From NCBI RefSeq assembly GCF_963259705.1, contig NC_081852.1, positions 60,383,359-60,447,358 on the forward strand: 64,000 nt of DNA. Direction: 5' to 3'. A model generated the notes under the pieces. That model saw nothing but the letters and a program-made list of their open reading frames with translations. It did no database searches and was not told the origin of the DNA. Position 1 is the first letter of the stretch. Each line of letters opens with the position of its first letter. Position numbers and translations under genes: made by a program. Source of the stretch: Myotis daubentonii. Taxonomy: Eukaryota > Chordata > Mammalia > Chiroptera > Vespertilionidae. Below, piece after piece: positions 56,571 through 64,000 of this stretch.

Positions 56571-57820
56571 TTCATGGGCGGCGGACTTCTCAGCGAAGGA
56601 CAGACACTCACTAGACACTGTCTACACCTTTCACTACGCCAGCGGTTCTCAACCTGTGGGTCGTGACCCCTCTGGCGGTCAAACGACCCTTTCACAGGGG
56701 TCGCCTAAGACCATCCTGCATATCAGATATTTCCATGACGATTCATAACAGTAGCAACATGACAGTTATGAAGTAGCAACGGTAATAATTTTATGGTTGG
56801 GTCACCACATGAGGAGCTGTATTTAAAGGGCCAGAAGGTTGAGAACCACTGCACTACACAACGGTATCCAACAAAATCAGCTGCAGGTCCACTGAAGCTC
56901 TTCACGAGAGAGCAACAATCTGGGTCCAACCACAGCCTGCTGACCGTGCTCACCACCGCCGGCTGTGACCCAGGCCCCGCGCGCCTCCCAAAGCCCGAAG
57001 CGCGTGTCTCTAGCCCTTCGCAGACAACGCGGCCAGCCTCCGATCTAGAAGGAAATGCCGCAGAATATCTTCATCATCTGCCTGATGACACGCACTCTTC
57101 TTCCTCCCGTCCCCACTGGAAGTACGTTTTTTAAATTATACTTAAAAAAAAAAAAAAGGAGTATTCTGCTCCCTATGAAGCCATCTGCTGAGCTACGTGT
57201 ACCACGAGGAAGAGCTGGCCTGGGAATGAACACGAGCCGTGGTGCCGGGAGGAGCCACGTGCAGACCCACGTGCAGACCCACGCAGCGAGGTCCCCAGAA
57301 GCAGCACGGGGATGGTTCAGTGAGGGGCAGATGACAAATAGTGCGCGGATGGTGTGGGAAGAGCGGCGGTCAGAGCAGACAAAGCCGTTTATGGACAGAA
57401 TGAAAACCTGACAGCAGAGCCATGGAAGCGCTGTGAGAAAAGCTGGCAGCTGCTGCAGTCTCGCGGTGGCCGTGATGGTGCAGGGCAGGACTGAAGACTC
57501 AGAGGCTCCAATAAAAGGACGCCGGAGTGGACCCATAAAAATTTAAAGCGCCAGCCCGCCAACAGCACCTTCGGAGACCAGGATAAAATATTTATAACTT
57601 AGACAAATGACTAATGGCCATACCTTAGGAAAAGTTACGAAAGTTCAAAATAAACAGACAACGGAGAAAGGGGAAGAGCAGGCTTCGCCACACCAAAGGA
57701 GAAAAAAATACAATTGGCTAATAAATATTTAAAAAAAAACACAACATGCATGGCCCAAACAGTTAACAAGGAAATGTCACTTTTTGGAAAAATAAAGAGC
57801 CATTTAAAAAATGCCATGTT
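56571..57820. other. MGMT: MGMT intron 2, largely unrecognised
   Basis: Contains one hAT element (listed). The remainder is mixed-GC DNA, possibly with further old L1 debris at 57580-57800. No gene seen. Confidence 0.4.
56640..56851 (+). mobile_element. Non-autonomous hAT element, SPIN-like (copy 2)
   Basis: CAGCGGTTCTCAACCTGTGG ... AGGTTGAGAACCACTG, 212 bp, with duplication CACTACGC (56632-56639) / CACTACAC (56852-56859). Same subfamily as 17021-17232. Confidence 0.92.
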
Positions 57821-57935
57821 GTCCTGGCTGGGTTGTTCAGTTGGTTGGGGGGTGACTCCCATACACCAAAAGGTTGCTGGTTCGATTCCCAGTCAGGACA
57901 CATACCTGGGTTATGGGTTGGATTCTCAGTCTGTT
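57821..57935 (+). mobile_element. Ves SINE, 3'-truncated
   Basis: GTCCTGGCTGGGTTGTTCAG head, GTTGCTGGTTCGATTCCCAG B box and GACACATACCTGGGTTATGG. The pyrimidine-rich 3' part and tail are missing. Confidence 0.85.
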
Positions 57936-58174
57936 AACATGAGAACACTTTCTCTGCAGTTTCATATTGTTTGAAAACAGCTTTCCTGGCAGCTACTCAA
58001 GGAATATTTTAGGGCTAAACACGGTCTTCAAAACCCCACACCTGATTCACTGTTGCATAAACAATGCTGGTGGCCGCGGGGCTCATGTGCAGGCTATGAC
58101 CCCCAGTCCCCTTCTTGTGAACAAGTGTCACCCTTCACTTGATTGAGCTCTCAGGAGACCTCCATTAAGACCTT

Positions 58175-58420
58175 GCCCTGGCCGGTTTGGCTCAGTGGAT
58201 AGAGCGTCAGCCTGGGGACTGAAGGGTCCCGGGTTTGATCCTGGTCAAGGGCATGTGCCTCGGTTGCAGGCTCCCCCCCGGCCCGGGCCTGGTCAGGGTG
58301 CATGCAGGAGGCAACTAAACGAAGTGTCTCTCTCACATCGATGTTTCTCTCTCTGTCTCTCCCCCTCCCACTCTCTCTAAAAATCAATGAATAAATAGCC
58401 TCGGTATTAAAAAAAAAAAA
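58175..58420 (+). mobile_element. Ves SINE
   Basis: GCCCTGGCCGGTTTGGCTCA head, GATAGAGCGTCAGCC, GGGTTTGATCCTGGTCAAGG, CATGCAGGAGGCAAC, CTCTCTAAAAATCAATGAAT and an A12 tail. A short duplication AAGACC/CT flanks it. Confidence 0.94.
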
Positions 58421-59879
58421 GACCCTAACGCCGCTGACACAGGGCAGGGCTGCTGTAGGTCAGTGCCCTGGACAGGTGCACCCGGTCCTTGCAGCGAGAG
58501 CCTGACCCGGAGGAAGCTGAGGACGGCCGTTGTCACAGCCGCATGACCCAGGCACGTGCACGAGGGGCAAGTGGTGCCCACGCTGCGACGGAGCCAAGGT
58601 TGCCGGGAGCGGGAGCCGCCCCTGGGACACGGGCTGTCAGATGCTGCAGCTCCTGGCCCGTGGGGACACGGTCGGCACTGGGGTCCAGTGAGGGGACCGC
58701 GTGTGCGAGGGAGGTGCGCACAGGCCTCAGGCCGTCTGTGCACAGGCTAGGCCTCAGCACGCCCATCCGTGAACGCCCGATGACAGGGAAATGTGGAATT
58801 AATTTCATCTCTCCGCACTGAGCTGACTTTCTGGAATGATAATTTCTTCCAGGACACGTCAAGCCACTGAGACACTCCGGTGGACAAGGCGAGGTCCTGC
58901 TGCTAAAGGCGGGCTGGGCCTGCCCTCCCAAAGCAGGTGTCGCGATCTGGGAGTGAGAGAACCGCACTGAGGGGGACAACACAGACTTTCCAGGCAAGAG
59001 CTTTCAACACGGGGTGAAGATCCTCCTGCGTGAGAGTCAAGCCCACCTCCAAGAACGCTGGCCGGGGTCACGGTCACGGTCACCCAGCGTTGGGGTGCTG
59101 CTCTCAACGCGTGCTTTGAGGAGCCAGGGACAGCTGCTCGCTGCTGTCAATCACAAGGCCATGCTGCTCCTCTGGTGGCCCCCTCCCCAGGTCTCTGGTG
59201 ACATCACCGGTCTGCAGAGCACCAGGAGCCCAGTCTGCACTCAGCTCCTTAGCTGGCATCCACGGGAGGAAGGGGACGTGCATAAATAGTCTTAAAAAAA
59301 AGGAAGAAACAAAAGCTACCACCGAACAGTGCCATAGCACCCGGAGGTCACCTGAGGTGGTAAGAGACCCCCTGAGAGCAATGATCTTCGGGGCTGGAGG
59401 GGAGCCCACCGATCTGAGCACCACGTGCAGTACACTCAACAGGAGGGCTCTGGGCCAAAGGAAACAGTGCGGAGGTGCCAGCGAGGGGAAGGCTGGCCAC
59501 GGCTGTGCACCGAGGTGGGGGCGTGTCATTCAGAGGCTGGGAAAGCCCGTCCTCAGGGTCTCCACGGAGGGAGGTCACACGGCTCCGTGTCACAGGAAGG
59601 CTCCCAAGGCACGAGAACCCACTGGGCCTGTGGGCTCCCCTGCCTCCTTGGGGACAGCTGGCCGGTCCTCTCCCCAGCACGTCCGCCTCTCCCTGGACCT
59701 CACAGGTCTTTTCCTTAGTGGGGCCCCTGATCACCCCATCTGAGAACATCCCATCCTCTGAAGGACTCCCCCTCCTGGGCACTCGTCCATCCCTCATTCC
59801 TGGTTCTGCAGACACGCCTCAGCACCCGACAACACAGTCAGTGTATTTTACACATCTATCCATCGATCTTGCTCCTGCC

Positions 59880-60003
59880 TGATCCCTCTCCATCCCCAAC
59901 CAAAATTATAAGCATCTACAGTGCAGTTCTAATCCATTTGGTCGGTGGAGCTATGTACCCTGGCACACAGTAGGTCCTCACCAAGTATTTGTTAAAATGA
60001 ACT
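59880..60003 (+). mobile_element. L2 LINE 3'-end fragment
   Basis: TATAAGCATCTACAGTGCAG ... CCTGGCACACAGTAGGTCCT then CACCAAGTATTTGTTAAAATGAA matches the well-known L2 3' terminus, plus orientation. Confidence 0.75.
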
Positions 60004-60419
60004 AAACGAGGCTGATTATCTCTGGCATGTTTCACACTCACACAAATTACTTGCCCAGAAATGGACCAAACAGGGGCAATTCCTGAATTTTCAGTGGAAT
60101 GCGCCAGGTGGGTAGGAACGGTGACCCACCCGACTCTCAGGGTCAGGAACATGCCCCCAAATGAGGTGGGGCTTGTGCTCTGTGGGACCCTTTCAGTCAC
60201 GTAGAACCTGGCATTGGAGGCCAATCTCTCACCTAGTTCCCAGAGTCCGTCCGGCTCCGGGAACTCGGTCAGTGTCAGGTCATCGGGAAAAGGACTCGGA
60301 ATGAGACGTTCTGGGATCGTCAGAAGCCTCTGCTCATGAGGCTGGGTTGCCCACGGGTCTGAGCATTCTAGAAAGCCCCTCCCCAGAAAGGTGACGCTGA
60401 CCACTGGACCACTGACCCA

Positions 60420-60433
60420 CCTCTAGGTGGCAG
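60420..60433 (+). promoter_or_regulatory. Candidate CTCF core motif
   Basis: CCTCTAGGTGGCAG matches CCASYAGRKGGCRS at 13 of 14 positions in non-repeat DNA of MGMT intron 2. Confidence 0.4.
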
Positions 60434-61662
60434 CGTCCTTGCTGGCCCTGGGGAGGCAGGGCCAACAGTTCCAGGGAGCTGGTCCCAGGGACCGGTGCTC
60501 AGGGCTGTGTCCATATCATGGGGACGCTGCACAGGCTGGGACACAGAACACCGTGGCCCGGGGTCCTGCTCCGTGTGCAGTCCGTGACATTCCGTGTAAG
60601 CTGGCGGAGCGACTGGAGTCCAAAGGAGACGCCAGCAGGGGCACCTGGCATGCACGGCCTTGATCTCTCCTTGACTTGTCATCTGGGTCCCTGAGACCAA
60701 GGGCTGCATCTGTGAGGCGACCGGGACAGGGCTGGTCTCGGAGGCCTGACCCGTGATGTGACCTCAGTGGCAGGCGAGCACCGCGGCGCCCGTGCCCAGC
60801 CTGCCTGCGGGCCTCCGGTTATGGCCCCTCTCCCCCTCCTAGCGCAAAACCAATGCCTCTGTATCGACACTGCACCTCTTCCCTGGAAACTGCACGTGCT
60901 CCCGCGTTTACAAGGCGCTTCTGCAAGATTTAGTGAGTGCGAGCGCCAACAGAAACCCAAACCCACCCAAACTGAACTCCCTCTTGCTCGCGAATGACGG
61001 CCGCAGCCAGGAGAAGGGGCAGCCCTTCCCCGCCCGCCGCTGGAGGTGATTTACATTTATTCTTGCCTCCTTTTCAAGGGATTACACCGTGTTTTACAAG
61101 CTCATCCGTGTTTGTGTAAGCCAGTCACCTCGCCCGGACGAGCCACATTTGAATGAGCACCAGCGCACGGAACGGGCCCAGCACTGCGGCCCAGAGGAAA
61201 GAACGCGGTTAAGCCCCAGACAGGGGCGAGCGGGCGCTCTGCCCGGGGTCCCGGCCTCCCAGCCGTGCAGGCCTTGCTCTGGGCCAGCCTGGCCAGCTCA
61301 GCCTGTGGCCTCCTCAGTGGTCAGGGTGGCGCTGGGGCAGGGGGTGTCTGCGGGGTCCTCCTGTCCTCCCTGCCTGTGCCCCATGCCTTGGCTGTCCCTT
61401 ACCCGCTCAGACCTGACTCTGCCGCTCGTCCCGAAGCTCCTGGGCTGTGATGCAGAAACGGACCTCCCCAGAAGACGGTGGCCAGTCGCCTGGCGGCCCT
61501 GCCAAGGCCGTACCCCCTTTCTCAGCGAAGGTTCCCTGGTCTCACATGTTCATCCCAGGAACACCAGGGACAGAGCCCCCTCCCGCCCACCTGTGGCGGC
61601 CCCCCAGCAGCCTGCACCTGAGGGCTCCCAAGCCTTCCCTTCACCTGAAGCTTGCTATGGAG

Positions 61663-61668
<6 letters not shown>

Positions 61669-61710
<42 letters not shown>
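61669..61710 (+). repeat. (AC)21 microsatellite
   Basis: 42 uninterrupted bases of AC dinucleotide. Confidence 0.97.
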
Positions 61711-61713
<3 letters not shown>

Positions 61714-62199
61714 CATCTTCCCTGCAGTCTCGTCTTCTTCAGGGGCTCAGAAACGCTCGGCTCCTCTCCTGCCAGGGATGGCCGAGCCCCAGGGGACCGC
61801 ATGCAGGCAGGCCGTGCACCAGGCTGTCAAGGACACTTCTCTCCACTCTGCTGGGACTTCAGTCATCTCTCCTGGGCCCCTGGGACTCCAGCAGGGACGC
61901 CCGAGTCACAGCCCTGACACCCCGGCCACGACACCACAGCTGCTGGACAGAGCCCGTGGCACCCGGAGGGAAACAGCGGAGCAGGCCAAGGCGGCTGCAC
62001 CAACCCCTGCCCACTGTCCCCGGTCGGTCCTCCTTGTTCCCACAAACTACCCTCAAACCCTAAATTCCGGCGGCAGCTTCCGCACAATTCCTTCCTCTCG
62101 GGCATTTCTCACGGGTGCCCGACACCTGGACTAGGATATGACGCTGGTCACCACTGAAGGTCACTGCTGGAGGCCACCTTGCCGTGGGCCGTGAAGTTT

Positions 62200-62790
62200 C
62201 AAGGTCCGCAGAAGACTCCGAAAGGATTTTTAAAATGTTGTTATTAATGGAAACCCCGTCCGTTCTGGGGTCAGCGCAGTTCGGAAATTAGAAAGTCCAC
62301 CTGCTTCTTTCGTTCTGAGGAGCACGCAGGGCTCCGCTGGGAACTGCCACTCCGCACCGCTCTCTCCTGTGGGTGGCGGGTTCTGTCTCCAATCAGCCCG
62401 GCTCTAAATGAAAACCACCTGGGGCCGCAGCAGGCCGGCCGGGAGGCAGGCCCTCCCTAATGCAAATGACCCAACGGCTCTTCTCCCCATTGGCTGTAGT
62501 TATTACCGCACAACTCCCGTGTTTGCAATCAGGCCCGCTATCCTTCAGTTTGCAGCGAATTAGGTAGACAAATATATCCGGCTAAATGTAGCGGATGAGA
62601 ATGGGAATGGCATGAAAGCGGCAATTTGCTCACTATTGTAACAACCATTTAATACTTTACATTTTACTTCGCCATGGAGCATTTCTATAAAATGCTTTTT
62701 TTTTTAAAGTGGCTTTTTCTAGAGTCAAATGACCTTTAAAAAACTCACTCACACGAGTTCTTTCTTTAACTTATTGGCCCCTGGGGCCAG
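62200..62790. other. AT-rich island, possible conserved non-coding element
   Basis: Contains TGCAAATGACCCAACGG, GCGAATTAGGTAGACAAATA, GTAACAACCATTTAATAC, CATTTTACTTCGCC, CTAATTAATGCAGC. Low GC from 62460 on, not repeat-like. Confidence 0.4.
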
Positions 62791-63002
62791 CACATTACTA
62801 ATTAATGCAGCAGACACCCAGCATCCGAGGGGCCCAGCGGCCACTGGACAGAGGCTGCCGGGGGAAGGGTACTTCCAGGCTGCTGCACAGACCCTCCTGC
62901 ATGCGGCCTCGGGCGGCGCCGCAAACTTTGCGAACAAAGCCACGCAGGCTGTGCAGAGAGAACCAGCCAGCAAAGGACCAACAAAGGCTGTGCAGGGGGA
63001 GG

Positions 63003-63096
63003 GTGTGCGTGTGTGCATGTGTGTGTGCATGCATGTGTGTGTTGGTGTGTGTGTGTGCATGCATGTGTGTGTTGGTGTGTGTGTGTGTGTGTGTGT
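63003..63096 (+). repeat. TG-rich repeat
   Basis: (TG)n with a duplicated unit containing GTGCATGCATGTGTGTGTTG (63024 and 63056 areas). Confidence 0.93.
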
Positions 63097-64000
63097 TTTC
63101 CTGGGCCTTCGAATTCCATCCTATCTCCCATCAGTCCTGCTGCGCCCTGCCCCAGTGGGTGCAGGACAGGACTGCGGGCCCCCTGGCCAATCGCGCTGTT
63201 AGAGAAAGCCAGGAGGCTAGGCGGGGGTTTTGACTGTATGTGGCGGCAGCAGGTGTGATGGGTGGCCAGCACACACAGATGTCCTGAGACTTAATCATCT
63301 GCCTATTCCCGGGGAACACAGGGTGACAGATGTCTCTTGTGCTCGTCAAGGTGACCCCTACAAATGCTGAAATCAGATAACTGTCTGTCTTAGTTTACCT
63401 GAGAAGGCTAACTTTGATGACCACCACCGGAAGTACCCTAAGATGGGCTACTTGTTTCATGAGCGGGATCCCTGTGGGAGGTGAGGGATTAGATCAGTCG
63501 CCCCAGGGGACCGTGGGCAGGGGTCCATCGCTAGCAGCCAATACCCTGAACTGGCAAGCCCAGCTCTGCACCCCTAAACAGAGCCCCGATGCCACAGGGA
63601 GGACTTTCTCTGCACACAGACTCCTATTCCGGCCTCCTTCCTGGGGCGAGGGGGTCAGGCTCTGTCATTTCCTCTAGGCGGCTGTCCCAGTGCGCACCAG
63701 GCCCTTCCGGGATAATACAGGGAGAGCCTTCATTCCATGGGGAACTGGGGTAGAAGGGTACCTCTGGCCCACAAGTGACTCCAGGTCACAAACTTTTCCC
63801 TGCACCTGCTCCCTCCAGCTCGGCTGAGATGAATGAGGAGACGGGCATGGCTTCCAAAGAGACTCCAGCGTTGCAATGGCAGCTGTTTTGCTTGAAGGTT
63901 CAAAGTCAGGCATCTGTGCAAGAAACCAAAGCCCGGCCGTGCTCATACTCCACGCAAGCCCCACCCGGGGACAGACCCTCCCCCAGGGCTCCTGTCGAAG

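Larger units (their letters stand above)
58421..64000. other. MGMT: MGMT intron 2, right part of window
   Basis: GC-rich unrecognised DNA with an L2 fragment (59880-60003), a CTCF-like site (60420-60433), an AC microsatellite, an AT-rich island (62460-62790) and a TG repeat. The N-terminal MGMT exon is not found up to the window edge. Confidence 0.45.

Noticed and set aside
61089..62063. 324-residue plus-strand frame in intron 2
   Set aside because: GC-rich chance frame that runs through an (AC)21 microsatellite; opposite to MGMT and without recognisable domain or codon bias.
40532..64000. Search for the MGMT exon with the start codon and N-terminal residues
   Set aside because: No minus-strand frame resembling the family's N-terminus was found; intron 2 evidently continues past the window.

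Overview
This is a stretch of mammalian nuclear DNA. The repeats point to a vesper bat (Vespertilionidae, e.g. Myotis, Eptesicus or Pipistrellus). There are several tRNA-derived Ves SINEs and many short hAT transposons with 7-8 bp target duplications. There are also three HeliBat-type Helitrons; among mammals, large Helitron families are known essentially only from vespertilionid bats.

The only protein-coding gene I can support is the 3' half of MGMT (O6-methylguanine-DNA methyltransferase), on the minus strand. Exon 3 is at 40371-40531, exon 4 at 18832-18971 and the terminal coding exon at 13014-13226, with a poly(A) signal at 12927-12932. The exons join in frame across consensus splice sites and keep the catalytic PCHRV motif, the DNA-binding arginine and the tyrosine finger, so the gene looks functional. 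The start codon and N-terminal exon lie beyond the right edge. Intron 4 is about 5.6 kb, intron 3 about 21.4 kb, and intron 2 runs off the window after at least 23.4 kb. Bases 1 to about 12.9 kb are intergenic DNA downstream of MGMT (EBF3 is the next gene on that side in human; not seen here).

The rest is non-coding. At 1-13 kb there are a 430 bp purine-rich minisatellite, a 900 bp GT-rich composite minisatellite, a Ves SINE and one arm of an inverted repeat that brackets the MGMT last exon. Intron 4 holds the other arm, an X-box motif, an AT-rich island and a SPIN-like hAT. Intron 3 holds a near-palindromic MER5-like MITE, a decayed L1 (about 22-25.9 kb) cut by a Helitron, a SINE and a long TA microsatellite, and several AT-rich islands that look like conserved non-coding elements. 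Intron 2 holds a Helitron nested in a hAT element, an inverted pair of hAT elements 1.75 kb apart, a second L1 fossil carrying a SINE and a Helitron, and more AT-rich islands.

The most interesting signals are regulatory-looking cargo in the transposons. The two short Helitrons carry an inverted pair of CTCF-core-like motifs, and the long Helitron carries inverted octamers around tandem palindromes. Others are the MITE hairpin in intron 3, the inverted hAT pair in intron 2 and the inverted repeat around the terminal exon. I found no RNA genes, CRISPR arrays or other protein-coding genes.
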